The notes: a model not told the origin generated them from the sequence alone. DNA of 64,000 nt from Taibaiella sp. (GCA_019638495.1 JAHBTQ010000011.1:24258-88257); one strand, 5' to 3'; positions 40,474-49,768 are shown, counted from the stretch's first letter. Numbers and translations are program-made.

Positions 40474-41742
40474 ATGATAGATGTTTTGCTGGGCCTGCAA
40501 TGGGGCGACGAGGGTAAGGGAAAGATTGTGGACTTCCTTGCAAGCCAATATGATATTATTGCCCGTTTCCAGGGTGGCCCAAATGCCGGCCATACCTTGT
40601 ACCTGAAAGGGGAGAAGGTGGTGCTGCACACAATACCTTCAGGCGTGTTTCAGCAGAACTGCCTGAACCTGATAGGTAATGGTGTGGTGATAGACCCGGT
40701 GACGCTAAGCAAGGAGATAGACAAGATCCTTCCGCTATGCCCTGACCTGTTGAGGCGACTGTTTGTGTCGCAGAAGGCGCATCTGATATTGCCTACTCAC
40801 AGGGCGCTGGATGCAGCCAGCGAGCAGGCAAAGGGTGCTGATAAAATAGGCTCTACGCTGAAGGGTATCGGTCCGGCCTATATGGACAAGACCGGACGTA
40901 ACGGACTGCGCGTTGGTGACATACTGAGCCCTAACTTCAAAGAGAAATATAATAAGCTGACGCAAAAGCATGTGCAAATGCTGCGCCAATATGGTGGCAC
41001 GCCTATAGAGTGGGAGCAATGGGAACAGCCGTTCTTTGAGGCGGTGGAACGTATGCGCTTCCTGCAGATAGTGAATGCTGAATATTGGCTGGAGGGGCAC
41101 CTGAAGAATGGCAAAAAGATACTGGCTGAGGGTGCGCAGGGTAGTATGCTGGATATAGACTTTGGCACCTATCCGTTCGTGACATCGTCTAACACGATAG
41201 CGGCGGGTGTATGTAGCGGACTAGGTGTCGCTCCTTCGCGTGTGGGAGATGTGTATGGTATCACAAAAGCCTACTGTACACGTGTAGGCGGAGGCCCATT
41301 CCCTACAGAGCTGGAAGATGCTACAGGCGAGCGTCTGCGTGCTGCAGGTCATGAGTTTGGTGCCACTACGGGCCGCCCACGCAGGTGTGGCTGGATAGAC
41401 CTTGTAGCGCTGCGCTATGCGGTGATGCTGAGTGGTGTGACAAAACTGATTGTAACGAAGACCGATGTTATGGATGGTTTTGAAACGTTGCAGGCCGCTA
41501 CAGAATATAAGGTGAATGGAGTGAATACCAATGAGATGCCGTTTGACGTTTGTGAAGCTCACATTGAGCCGCTATATTCTTCGTTCAAGGGTTGGGAAAC
41601 GCCGATCAGCGAGTGCAAAACTTTTGACGAGTTGCCACAGGCGTTTAAGGATTACTCTAAGTTTATAGAAACGTACCTGGGTACGAAGATCAGTCATATT
41701 TCGAACGGAACCGGACGCGATCAGTTGATCGTAGTGCCATAG
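40474..41742 (+). CDS. purA: Adenylosuccinate synthetase
   Basis: GTP-dependent conversion of IMP and aspartate to adenylosuccinate in AMP synthesis. A 422-residue protein beginning IDVLLGLQWGDEGKGKIVDF (catalytic Asp and P-loop). It has GGPNAGHTLYLKGEKVVLHT, GIGPAYMDKTGRNGLRVGD, EGAQGSMLDIDFGTYPFVT and TTGRPRRCGWIDLVALRYAV. Length and motifs are standard. Followed by the acidic-protein gene and pabB on the same strand. Confidence 0.98.
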   Translation: MIDVLLGLQWGDEGKGKIVDFLASQYDIIARFQGGPNAGHTLYLKGEKVVLHTIPSGVFQQNCLNLIGNGVVIDPVTLSKEIDKILPLCPDLLRRLFVSQKAHLILPTHRALDAASEQAKGADKIGSTLKGIGPAYMDKTGRNGLRVGDILSPNFKEKYNKLTQKHVQMLRQYGGTPIEWEQWEQPFFEAVERMRFLQIVNAEYWLEGHLKNGKKILAEGAQGSMLDIDFGTYPFVTSSNTIAAGVCSGLGVAPSRVGDVYGITKAYCTRVGGGPFPTELEDATGERLRAAGHEFGATTGRPRRCGWIDLVALRYAVMLSGVTKLIVTKTDVMDGFETLQAATEYKVNGVNTNEMPFDVCEAHIEPLYSSFKGWETPISECKTFDELPQAFKDYSKFIETYLGTKISHISNGTGRDQLIVVP

Positions 41743-41828
41743 TGAAAATATATTGTTTTTGAGCCGACAAAAAAAATTTGGCAAATTCGACAAACTATCA
41801 AAATTTTACGCCAACAAGAGAAAGTGCT

Positions 41829-42323
41829 ATGAAATCAAGTAACGATAAAAAGACTCCTGCGAAAAAGGCTGCTACACCTGCCGCCGCTTCAGCGTCAAAA
41901 AAACCGGCGCCGAAAGCAAAGAAGGAAGACCTGGATGACGAAGACGATGATGAGCTTGATGAGCCGGCCGCAAAGCCCGCGAATAAATCTGCCACTGCGT
42001 CTAAGAAGAAGAGCGACGATGATGATGATGACAAGCCGGCAAAGAAGGCGCCCAAGAAGAGCGCAAAGAGCAAGGCAGATGACGACGATGACGATGATGA
42101 TGACGAAGATGAAATGGAAGATGACGATGATTTCAACAGCGACGACGAAGACGAGTATGACCTGGACAAAGAGTTTGAAGAGTTCGATCTGCCAAAGTCA
42201 AAGAGTAAGGCTCCTAAAAAGAAGGCCAAGGACGATGACTTTGACGTAGACGACGACTTCAAGGACCTGGGTTTCTTCTCTGAGTCAAGTGGTGGATTTG
42301 ACGACGACGACGACGATTTCTAA
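41829..42323 (+). CDS. Low-complexity Lys/Ala then Asp/Glu-rich protein
   Basis: A 164-residue intrinsically disordered protein. It has a Lys/Ala/Pro-rich first part (KKTPAKKAATPAAASASKKP), then long Asp/Glu tracts alternating with Lys-rich blocks (SKADDDDDDDDDEDEMED), ending in a short semi-conserved tail DLGFFSESSGGFDDDDDDF. Such proteins can act as nucleic-acid mimics, histone-like binders or ion buffers; nothing decides between these. ATG at 41829 is used; an earlier in-frame TTG at 41778 adds 17 residues. Its TAA overlaps the pabB ATG. Confidence 0.75.
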   Translation: MKSSNDKKTPAKKAATPAAASASKKPAPKAKKEDLDDEDDDELDEPAAKPANKSATASKKKSDDDDDDKPAKKAPKKSAKSKADDDDDDDDDEDEMEDDDDFNSDDEDEYDLDKEFEEFDLPKSKSKAPKKKAKDDDFDVDDDFKDLGFFSESSGGFDDDDDDF

Positions 42324-43633
42324 TGCGTGCAAATACATTGGAAAGAAAGAAGGCAACTTATAAAATACTGCCCGCTGATGCGGGACTTCTGAAACAAAGG
42401 ATGCTGAGCTGGGCTAACCGGTTCAGCATCCTTCTTTTTCTGGATAGCAATAGCTATGCCTCGCCCTATGGTGGTTATGAATGTCTGCTGGCAGCAGGTG
42501 CGGCGAGGGTGATGGACAATGCCGGGGACGAGCCGTTTGGATCGCTGCTGCAGGAACACCGCGAGCGACCGGACTGGATGTTTGGGCATATCTGCTATGA
42601 CTATAAAAACACACTTGAGCCTGGTCTGCGATCACACCATGAAAAGCGACATGGCTGGCAGGAGTTGCAGTTCTTTGTTCCGCAGACGGTGTGTACTATA
42701 TCCCGTGACCTATCCTTGCTTACTATTGAAAGTTTTGATGAGCCGGGCGCGGTGTATAACTCAATTGTAGAAGCAACGCTGCCTGATGCAGCGCCCTTGC
42801 CCACGGTGCAGTTTACGCCATTTATGGAGCGGGAGCAATACCTAGCCACAGTGGACAAGCTGCGCACCCACATAAAGGATGGCGACTGCTACGAGATAAA
42901 TTTCTGTAGTGGCGGTGAGGCGCGTGTGGACGAGCTGGATACGCTAGCGACATTTAATAGGCTAAACGCCCTGTCGCCGGCGCCATTTGCAGCTTACTAC
43001 CGGCAGGGAAATAACTACATGATGTCTGCGAGCCCCGAGCGGTACATAAAGAAAGAAGGAAACAAACTCATTTGCCAGCCCATAAAGGGTACTGCGCGGA
43101 GGCAAGCCGACGCCACACAGGATGAAACTGCAAGGACAGCTCTGCAAAATGACGTAAAAGAGCGAGCGGAAAACGTAATGATCGTGGACCTGGTGCGCAA
43201 CGACCTTGCAAGGAGCTGTGAAGTGGGTAGCGTGCAGGTAGACGAGCTCTTTGGCATCTACAGCTTTCCGCAGGTGCACCAGATGATATCTACGGTGAGT
43301 GGCAGGCTGAGGCACGACCAAACGTTTGCCGATGCGCTAAGAACAACATTTCCGATGGGGAGTATGACGGGTGCACCCAAATACAAGGTGATGCAACTGA
43401 CAGAAGCGTATGAGCCGGTGAGGCGTGAGCTATTCTCGGGTACCGTAGGCTATATAAGCCCCAATGGCGATATGGACTTAAATGTCATTATACGCAGTCT
43501 ATTTTACAATGCGGCCGATAGCTACTTATCGTATAGCACCGGTGGAGCCATCACCTATGATAGCGTTCCTGAGAAGGAATGGGATGAGATGAGGCTGAAG
43601 GCATGGGCGCTGGAGCGCATATTTGCCGGATAA
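42323..43633 (+). CDS. pabB: Aminodeoxychorismate synthase component I
   Basis: Chorismate-using enzyme of folate synthesis (makes 4-amino-4-deoxychorismate). A 436-residue protein with the chorismate-binding core: YLATVDKLRTHIKDGDCYEI, the PIKGTARR motif, ENVMIVDLVRNDLARSCEVG and TTFPMGSMTGAPKYKVMQL. It could be called anthranilate synthase component I by domain alone, but no trp genes are near and the N-terminus is short, which favours PabB. Starts at ATG 42323 overlapping the previous stop. Confidence 0.85.
   Translation: MRANTLERKKATYKILPADAGLLKQRMLSWANRFSILLFLDSNSYASPYGGYECLLAAGAARVMDNAGDEPFGSLLQEHRERPDWMFGHICYDYKNTLEPGLRSHHEKRHGWQELQFFVPQTVCTISRDLSLLTIESFDEPGAVYNSIVEATLPDAAPLPTVQFTPFMEREQYLATVDKLRTHIKDGDCYEINFCSGGEARVDELDTLATFNRLNALSPAPFAAYYRQGNNYMMSASPERYIKKEGNKLICQPIKGTARRQADATQDETARTALQNDVKERAENVMIVDLVRNDLARSCEVGSVQVDELFGIYSFPQVHQMISTVSGRLRHDQTFADALRTTFPMGSMTGAPKYKVMQLTEAYEPVRRELFSGTVGYISPNGDMDLNVIIRSLFYNAADSYLSYSTGGAITYDSVPEKEWDEMRLKAWALERIFAG
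42397..42433 (+). terminator. Terminator-like hairpin inside the pabB 5' coding region
   Basis: Perfect 11-bp stem AAGGATGCTGA / TCAGCATCCTT, 15-nt loop, followed by CTTTTTC. It lies about 25-37 codons into pabB. By sequence it could attenuate transcription coming from purA. Confidence 0.4.
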
Positions 43634-43709
43634 CGCTTTTTTTGAGTGGCTATAGTATTGTTGGGCGACAAACCCGATATTTGTAAGCACACAATTGTGA
43701 TTTTACCTG

Positions 43710-44345
43710 ATGCGCAAGCTTTCGCCCGGCAGGCTTTGTTTACTGTTCCTATTACCCGTGATGCTGTGCGTAACACCCGTGGCCCATGGGCAATACCTGC
43801 CTCCGCGTCTCTCTATCCATGTTTCTAATCCGCTGAGCTATGCATCGAAGTTTGGTGTGAAGCTGCAGTACAGGCTCAGCATTCGCCACTCTGTTTTGGT
43901 GGGATACAGGACCTATTACGGCTTCTTTCCGGGTGCGCAAGCCAGTATAGAATACCACGGCTACTACAAAACCTGGGATAGGACGGAGAACTTTTTCTAT
44001 GGCAGGTTCGGTATAGGGTCTTCAACCTATGCGCCCAAAGCATATTATGAAGGGCGGGATGCAAAATTTGCCGATCCGGGCAGTTACGGCTTCTTGGGTG
44101 CGGGCATGGGCAGGCGCTGGAATTTTAATCACTTCTTCATTGAGGGTCGCGTGGGACTGAAGTATACAGAGATACTGGAGCCAAATGACGCTATCAACCG
44201 GAATCTGTTCTATACTACAGGTCCGGGTTCCCTTGTGGATTGTGGGCTGACATTGGGTCTTCAATTCTTTGATGAAGGCCGCTATATGTACTCTAAAACC
44301 CTAGCTCCAAGACTACCGGGTAGCAGGTTCAGGAGGGGGAGGTAA
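43710..44345 (+). CDS. Hypothetical exported beta-rich (outer-membrane-like) protein
   Basis: A 211-residue protein with a signal peptide (LCLLFLLPVMLCVTPVAHG). Strands such as FGVKLQYRLSIRHSVLVGY, FFYGRFGIGSS and HFFIEGRVGLKYTEI suggest a small 8-strand barrel. It ends with a basic tail (PRLPGSRFRRGR) that is unusual for a barrel's last strand. No family recognised. Convergent with the M1 peptidase gene (9 bp between stops). Confidence 0.7.
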   Translation: MRKLSPGRLCLLFLLPVMLCVTPVAHGQYLPPRLSIHVSNPLSYASKFGVKLQYRLSIRHSVLVGYRTYYGFFPGAQASIEYHGYYKTWDRTENFFYGRFGIGSSTYAPKAYYEGRDAKFADPGSYGFLGAGMGRRWNFNHFFIEGRVGLKYTEILEPNDAINRNLFYTTGPGSLVDCGLTLGLQFFDEGRYMYSKTLAPRLPGSRFRRGR

Positions 44346-44354
44346 CTCTAACTT

Positions 44355-46982
44355 CTACTCTTCCTCGCTGAAATTGTCTTTAACCAGTTTCTCAAATTTC
44401 TTTTTTGTTTCCGGGTCCTGCTCTTCGGAGTCTATGCGGTCGGCAGCTTTTTTTAGCATTACCAGCCGGGTTTTTGCTGTAGTGGCTATTGCTTTGTCTT
44501 CATCCTTTGCGCGTGTCTTTTGAGACGATACTGCCTGGAAAAAGAGCCCGCCAATCGTGGCGCGCGTTGAACTCATAGTTTCGTAGATGATCAGGTCTGC
44601 ATAAAGATCGGCTCCTTTGCCGAATGCCTCGTCGCTCTTTACCTCGCGCAGCCACATGTTCAGTGGTGTTGCAAACGCCTGACGTTTACCACCAAACGCG
44701 CGTGGAGCATATTCGAGGAAAAAGCTAATGTCATCAGCATTGCCTTTTGCGGCCAGTACAGGCCAGATAGCTGAAAATAGCTTGCCACCTGCTTTGCCGG
44801 TAGACAGGATATTCCGGGCGGCGATGTAGGCTGTGTCTTTGTCTATCTTGTCCAGCGCTTTCAGAGCGGATGCAGAAACGGCGTAAGATGTGTCTGACAG
44901 GGCGGCTACCATTTTTTGTTTTGCAGCATCTGCCTTCCATTTTGCTAATACATCAAATGCCTCTGCGCGTACTTCGCGGTCTTTATCGGCGGTGGCAGCT
45001 ACTACGTCATTCATCCAGCGTTTACGATAGCGGTCGCTGAAGGCGTTGCCTATCTGCGCCAGTGCGTATGTTCTAATCGCGCCTATGGAGTCTCTCAGAC
45101 CCATATCCAGTGTAGCCTGTGCAGCGGAGTCTGACATTTGTTTGGAAGCGGCCTGTATCGCCAGTCGCCTGCTTACATAGTCGTCCATGTGCTGCATTTG
45201 CACCAGCCATTCGGATGGTTTCTTATCTTCCTTTATCTGCGCGGGTAGTACATGCAAGCAATCTGGTACTACAACGGGTCGTTTGCCGTCCTTGTAGGAA
45301 TAGGTAAATGTGTGTGACTTTCTGTCGATGTTCCAGTCAACTATCTCTACATTGTTGCCGGTGATGATTGCAGTTTTCATGGGCAATTGCCAAACCATTG
45401 TGGAGTCGTCCTGCACCTGCTTCACAGAAACGGAGAGTTTCTGCGCTACGTCATCATAGGTGTATGCGATCTTCAGCTCAGGGTGGCCTTTGTAATAATA
45501 CCATTGGTTGAAGAACCAGTTCCAGTCCAGTCCGGTCACTTGTTCTATGGCCATTCGCCAATCGTGCGCTTCTGCTGTGCCGTATGCGTGGGCTGTAAGG
45601 TAGGTTTTCATGGAGCGCTCAAAGGCATCATCACCCATTAAGGTGTGCAAGTAGTGGAGGATGGCTCCGCCTTTGTGATAGGATATAGCATCGAACATCT
45701 CCTCCCGGCTGTCATACTTAAAGCGTACCAGCTCGGGGTCGTGGAAAGGAGAAGACATAAGGTAGATATTGAGGTCGCTCCATGCAAGGCGGTCAGCGCT
45801 GAGTTTACCGTACTTATGCATGCGCCAGAGCTGCTCGCCATAGTTGGCAAATGATTCGCTAAGCGTAAGGTTACTCCATGATTCGCAGGATACGAAATCG
45901 CCAAACCACTGGTGGAAGAGCTCATGTGAAACGATGTCCTCATGGTCGCTGCCGCCATCTGCTGCGTCCTCGATCTCGCGCGTCGTTTCATTCATAAAAT
46001 CGCTGAAGAGCGAGGCGGTGGTGTTTTCCATAGCGCCAGAGACATAATCGCGGACAACGACCTGGCTGTATTTGTTCCACGGATAGGCTACTCCCGTCTT
46101 CTGAGAAAAGAAGGAAAGCATCTCTGTGGTATTGTGAAACATAGCGCGTGCGTAAGGTGCATATTGCGGCTCTACGTAGTAGTTTACCTCTTTGCCCTGC
46201 CATTTGTCTTTGATAACGCTGAACCTGCCGATGGCCATCATAGCGGCATAGGCCTGTATAGGTTTGTCTGTTTTCCATATGTCCGTACGCATGCCGCCGG
46301 GGAGCTTCATCTGCTTTGCGAGCGCGCCATTGCTCAGCGTAGTGAGGCTATCGGCTACGGTCATCTCTACCTGCAGCGTGAAGCGGCTGTTAGGTTTATC
46401 GATGGTTGCCATCCAGTGCGAGTTAGACTCTGTTTCGCCTTGTGTCCAGATCTGGGCAGGTTTGTAAGGTGAGCGGTGGTCCGTATTGATGAAATACAGG
46501 CCACGGTCGCTTTGTATTGCGGCACTACCGCCGGTTTTGTGTCCGTATGGCATGGCGGTGTAGCGCAGGTAAATCTCTATGCTGTCATTTGCCGTGTATT
46601 TCCTGGGTAGGTAAATGGTTACCTGGTCGTTTTTGTAGTTGTAGCGTAGTGACTGCGGCTTTTTGTCTGAAAGTAATATGCTGTCAAATTCGAGGCTTTT
46701 GGCGTCCAGCACCAATGTGTCAATTGGGTAATAGTGAGGGTGGAGCTTGATCCATTCCCGTACCGCTGCGGTTTTCCTTATGCCGTCGAACGAGAGTGCG
46801 ATGCGGGTATGGGTTATGTCCCATGTAGTAGGTGTGGTAGCCCTGTACTTAGCCGGACCCGCTTCGGCAGAAACCGTGATGCTATCGAGGTCTACGTGTT
46901 CAACGGTTGTGTCTTTAGTTGATTGCGCGGTGGCATGAAGTGAAGCGCAGGAAAGCGCAAGAATGGCTAATGCTCTGAACAT
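44355..46982 (-). CDS. M1-family zinc metallopeptidase (aminopeptidase N-like)
   Basis: An 875-residue peptidase with a signal peptide (LAILALSCASLHATAQ). It has the exopeptidase motif SGAMENTTASL, the zinc motif HELFHQWFGDF (HExxH) with the third ligand in LSESFANY, and a C-terminal alpha-helical repeat region with HEAT-like units (VRAEAFDVLAKWKADAAKQK). Probably periplasmic. ATG at 46982 is preferred to the TTG at 46991, since that TTG forms the end of a perfect -7 promoter box. Confidence 0.94.
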   Translation of the reverse strand: MFRALAILALSCASLHATAQSTKDTTVEHVDLDSITVSAEAGPAKYRATTPTTWDITHTRIALSFDGIRKTAAVREWIKLHPHYYPIDTLVLDAKSLEFDSILLSDKKPQSLRYNYKNDQVTIYLPRKYTANDSIEIYLRYTAMPYGHKTGGSAAIQSDRGLYFINTDHRSPYKPAQIWTQGETESNSHWMATIDKPNSRFTLQVEMTVADSLTTLSNGALAKQMKLPGGMRTDIWKTDKPIQAYAAMMAIGRFSVIKDKWQGKEVNYYVEPQYAPYARAMFHNTTEMLSFFSQKTGVAYPWNKYSQVVVRDYVSGAMENTTASLFSDFMNETTREIEDAADGGSDHEDIVSHELFHQWFGDFVSCESWSNLTLSESFANYGEQLWRMHKYGKLSADRLAWSDLNIYLMSSPFHDPELVRFKYDSREEMFDAISYHKGGAILHYLHTLMGDDAFERSMKTYLTAHAYGTAEAHDWRMAIEQVTGLDWNWFFNQWYYYKGHPELKIAYTYDDVAQKLSVSVKQVQDDSTMVWQLPMKTAIITGNNVEIVDWNIDRKSHTFTYSYKDGKRPVVVPDCLHVLPAQIKEDKKPSEWLVQMQHMDDYVSRRLAIQAASKQMSDSAAQATLDMGLRDSIGAIRTYALAQIGNAFSDRYRKRWMNDVVAATADKDREVRAEAFDVLAKWKADAAKQKMVAALSDTSYAVSASALKALDKIDKDTAYIAARNILSTGKAGGKLFSAIWPVLAAKGNADDISFFLEYAPRAFGGKRQAFATPLNMWLREVKSDEAFGKGADLYADLIIYETMSSTRATIGGLFFQAVSSQKTRAKDEDKAIATTAKTRLVMLKKAADRIDSEEQDPETKKKFEKLVKDNFSEEE

Positions 46983-46988
46983 GATGGA

Positions 46989-46996
46989 CAAATGTA
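46989..46996 (-). promoter_or_regulatory. -7 box immediately upstream of the M1 peptidase
   Basis: TACATTTG on the minus strand, 6 nt before the ATG at 46982, implying a leaderless or nearly leaderless mRNA. Confidence 0.5.
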
Positions 46997-47042
46997 GCTA
47001 AATGTAAATGGCTGGGTATCACCCGGAATGGGGAGTGGTCTA

Positions 47043-47564
47043 CTACTCACCCAATGCGTCGGACTCATCTTCGTCAGACTTGAATGTATAGAACCGCTGT
47101 GAGAGGTAGCTGAGTACCGCGGTGATAACCATAATGAAAATGTAGGAGATGTCGGCTCTCACCATCGGAAGCATAATAGCGAAAAGCTTGATGAGCACGT
47201 AGGTGAGCAGGATGAAAGTGGCAGTGGTAAGCACATACCTGAAAAACTGCTTTCTGCCATGGAGGTTGGATTCCGGAAACACTACGTAGCGCGAAAGGAT
47301 GAAGCCTAGCGGAAACGTGATGCAAAATGCGATAATGTAAGCGCCTACATGCGCCGTAATGAAAATGTCGTCAATGATGTGGGTGCTCTGCTGATTGAGC
47401 ACAATATTGAACGAGATGGAATAAACAAGCCAGTTGAGTACCGTGTTTGACCCGCCGCACGCCAGATACCTGAAAGTCTGTAAGGGTATAAAACGCGCAA
47501 AGGGTTTGTAGAAGAAATCGATAAAAGCGATAACTATATGTCGGGCTTTGGATAGCAACGGCAA
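47043..47564 (-). CDS. GtrA-family membrane protein
   Basis: A 173-residue protein with four transmembrane helices (FRYLACGGSNTVLNWLVYSI, VGAYIIAFCITFPLGFILSR, YVLTTATFILLTYVLIKL, ISYIFIMVITAVLSYLSQRF), the GtrA pattern. GtrA proteins are proposed flippases or partners for undecaprenyl-linked sugars in O-antigen and teichoic-acid modification. It starts with TTG at 47564; the C-terminal tail is acidic. No glycosyltransferase directly adjacent. Confidence 0.88.
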   Translation of the reverse strand: MPLLSKARHIVIAFIDFFYKPFARFIPLQTFRYLACGGSNTVLNWLVYSISFNIVLNQQSTHIIDDIFITAHVGAYIIAFCITFPLGFILSRYVVFPESNLHGRKQFFRYVLTTATFILLTYVLIKLFAIMLPMVRADISYIFIMVITAVLSYLSQRFYTFKSDEDESDALGE

Positions 47565-47575
47565 GAAAATTGCGA

Positions 47576-47583
47576 CAAATATA
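47576..47583 (-). promoter_or_regulatory. Candidate -7 promoter box of the GtrA gene
   Basis: TATATTTG on the minus strand, 11 nt before the TTG start. Confidence 0.4.
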
Positions 47584-47651
47584 GTGCTTTTTACACCAGA
47601 GCCATTCTAACGTATAAGGTGTTGTCTGGTACTCGGTATTGGTCATAAGTG

Positions 47652-47659
47652 TATCTTTG
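47652..47659 (+). promoter_or_regulatory. Candidate -7 promoter box of accD
   Basis: TATCTTTG, 23 nt before the accD ATG at 47683. Confidence 0.45.
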
Positions 47660-47682
47660 CCGTCTGCTTAATTGTATAAATT

Positions 47683-48537
47683 ATGTCATCAACGTGGTTT
47701 CGCCGGAGCAAAAAGGGTATTCTGACGTCAACAGAGGAGAAGAAAGAAACACCGGACGGCTTATGGCATAAATGCCCCGAGTGCAAGACTACCAGTACTG
47801 TAAAGGAATTGGCAAATAACCTGTATGTGTGCCCTAAGTGCAACTATCATAACAGGATAAATGCGAAGGAGTATTTCGAGATACTGTTTGACAACAACAG
47901 GGTAGAGCTGCTTTTTGAGAACATCAGACCGAAGGACTACCTGGGTTTTGTGGATATGAAGCCATATGGCGCCCGCATAATAGATGCGCAGGCATCTACA
48001 GGACTGAAGGACGCCATGACGGTGGGTACGGGTACAATGAACGGCGTAGGCTATGTGGTTGCTTGTATGAACTTTAATTTCATAGGCGGGTCCATGGGCT
48101 CTGTGGTAGGCGAGAAGATAAGCCGGGCAATAGACTATTGTATAGAAAAGAAGCTGCCGCTGCTGGTGATATCCAAGTCGGGAGGCGCGCGAATGATGGA
48201 AAGTGCATTTTCGCTGATGCAGATGGCAAAAACCTCTGCAAAGCTTACCCGCCTGGCTGAGGCTAAGTTGCCCTACATATCATTGATGACAGACCCGACG
48301 ACAGGCGGTGTAACTGCGTCTTATGCGATGCTGGGCGACATTAATATCGCTGAGCCGAATGCGCTCATAGGATTTGCGGGGCCGCGCGTTATCAAGGAGA
48401 CGATAAAGAAAGACCTGCCTGAGGGTTTCCAGCGATCAGAGTTCCTGCTGGAGCATGGTTTCCTGGACTTTATAACAGAGCGGAAAAACCTGAAGAACAA
48501 GCTGAGCCTTGCGGCTGAGTGGTTTACCAAAAACTAA
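47683..48537 (+). CDS. accD: Acetyl-CoA carboxylase carboxyltransferase subunit beta
   Basis: Transfers the carboxyl group from carboxybiotin to acetyl-CoA, the committed step of fatty-acid synthesis. A 284-residue protein with the N-terminal zinc ribbon CPECKTTSTVKELANNLYVC..C and the crotonase-like carboxyltransferase core (GGSMGSVVGEKISRAIDYCI, SKSGGARMMESAFSLMQMAK, TDPTTGGVTASYAMLGD, GFAGPRVIKETI). accA is not in the window. Confidence 0.97.
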   Translation: MSSTWFRRSKKGILTSTEEKKETPDGLWHKCPECKTTSTVKELANNLYVCPKCNYHNRINAKEYFEILFDNNRVELLFENIRPKDYLGFVDMKPYGARIIDAQASTGLKDAMTVGTGTMNGVGYVVACMNFNFIGGSMGSVVGEKISRAIDYCIEKKLPLLVISKSGGARMMESAFSLMQMAKTSAKLTRLAEAKLPYISLMTDPTTGGVTASYAMLGDINIAEPNALIGFAGPRVIKETIKKDLPEGFQRSEFLLEHGFLDFITERKNLKNKLSLAAEWFTKN

Positions 48538-48604
48538 TTGAACAACAGGGATCGTAAACGGGTTTGCCTGGCAGCCCGCTGGTCCCACATACCTGAAAGT
48601 TTAC

Positions 48605-49051
48605 GTGCCGGAGCAAATCAATATTAAGAACCGATCAGCCACCTTCGACTATGCCATAGAGGAGCGGCTGAAGGCCGGTATTGTGCTTACGGGTTCTGAA
48701 ATAAAGTCTGTGCGCCTGGGAAAGGTGAGCTTCAACGATAGTTACTGTTTTTTCGATGGTAATGAACTTTGGATAAAGAGCCTTCACATCGCAGAGTATA
48801 TTAATGCGGGCTATGCAGGTCACAAAGCGGTGCACGACCGTAAGCTGCTGCTGACAAAGAAGGAGCTGAGGAAGTGGCACAACAAGGTAAAAGAAAAGGG
48901 CCTCACAATCGTACCTCTAAGCATGTTCATCAATGAAAATGGGTTTGCAAAGGTGGAGATTGGACTTGGCCGTGGTAAGAAGGTTCACGATAAGCGTGAA
49001 ACCATCAAAAATCGAGACGTTGAGCGTGAGATAAAACGCTACCTGAAGTAG
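48605..49051 (+). CDS. smpB: SsrA-binding protein
   Basis: Partner of tmRNA in trans-translation of stalled ribosomes. A 148-residue protein: ATFDYAIEERLKAGIVLTGS and EIKSVRLGKVSFNDSYC are the core. IGLGRGKKVHDKRETIKNRD ends in the basic C-terminal tail that enters the mRNA channel. The start is GTG at 48605. No tmRNA gene was seen in the window. Confidence 0.96.
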   Translation: MPEQINIKNRSATFDYAIEERLKAGIVLTGSEIKSVRLGKVSFNDSYCFFDGNELWIKSLHIAEYINAGYAGHKAVHDRKLLLTKKELRKWHNKVKEKGLTIVPLSMFINENGFAKVEIGLGRGKKVHDKRETIKNRDVEREIKRYLK

Positions 49052-49054
49052 ATA

Positions 49055-49768
49055 TTATTTCAGCCACTTCAGGAGGTCTGTCATTACTTCGTTTGTTATA
49101 GAATGGTCCATGCCCTGGTAGCTGTGAAACTCAGGTGTAAATCCCATTTTTACCAATTGTTCTTTTGCAGCAAAGCCATCGCTGAACGGTAGCCTGGAAT
49201 CGGCAGTGCCATGCGAGATGAAAATCCGCAGCCTCTTGAGTGCCGGGTCTTTTGTGTTTATGAGCGGGATAAGGGACTCTGGCATTTTGCCGCTGAGGAC
49301 TGCTATCCCCTTAATGTTTGCCGGAGATGTTAGTCCCGCTTCGTAGCTCATCATGGCACCCTGGCTAAAGCCTGCGAGATAGACCGAAGAGGGGTCTGCC
49401 CGGTACTTCTTTGTAAACTCACCTATAAATTTGAGAATCGTCTTACGGCTTTGATCCAGGTGCTCTTTTTTGCCCGTATACTTGCCGTTCACAATTTCCC
49501 GCTCAAACCATTGGTATCCGCCAACGTCAGCTTTAAGCGGTGCTCGTACTGACGCAATAAGGTAGTTTGCAGGCAATGCTACACGAAGACCAAAAAGATC
49601 TTCCTCATTACTGCCGTAGCCATGAAGCAGAATAATGACAGGGGGATGCGCGCTCGCTTTTCCAGGTTGCTGTACGAGGTATTTGAGCGAAAGGTCGGTT
49701 TGTAATTGCGCGGATGCGCCCAGGCCAAAACATGCAATTGCAGCCACTATGAGGATGAGATTCTTCAT
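49055..49768 (-). CDS. Exported alpha/beta hydrolase (phospholipase/carboxylesterase family)
   Basis: A 237-residue serine hydrolase with a signal peptide (LILIVAAIACFGLGASAQ). Oxyanion segment PVIILLHGYGSNEEDLFGL, nucleophile in VYLAGFSQGAMMSYEAGL (Ser in GFSQG), and the catalytic His in SYQGMDHSITNEV; the acid is probably in HGTADSRLPF. Matches Abhydrolase_2 esterases, here exported. Convergent with smpB (3 bp between stops). Confidence 0.9.
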   Translation of the reverse strand: MKNLILIVAAIACFGLGASAQLQTDLSLKYLVQQPGKASAHPPVIILLHGYGSNEEDLFGLRVALPANYLIASVRAPLKADVGGYQWFEREIVNGKYTGKKEHLDQSRKTILKFIGEFTKKYRADPSSVYLAGFSQGAMMSYEAGLTSPANIKGIAVLSGKMPESLIPLINTKDPALKRLRIFISHGTADSRLPFSDGFAAKEQLVKMGFTPEFHSYQGMDHSITNEVMTDLLKWLK

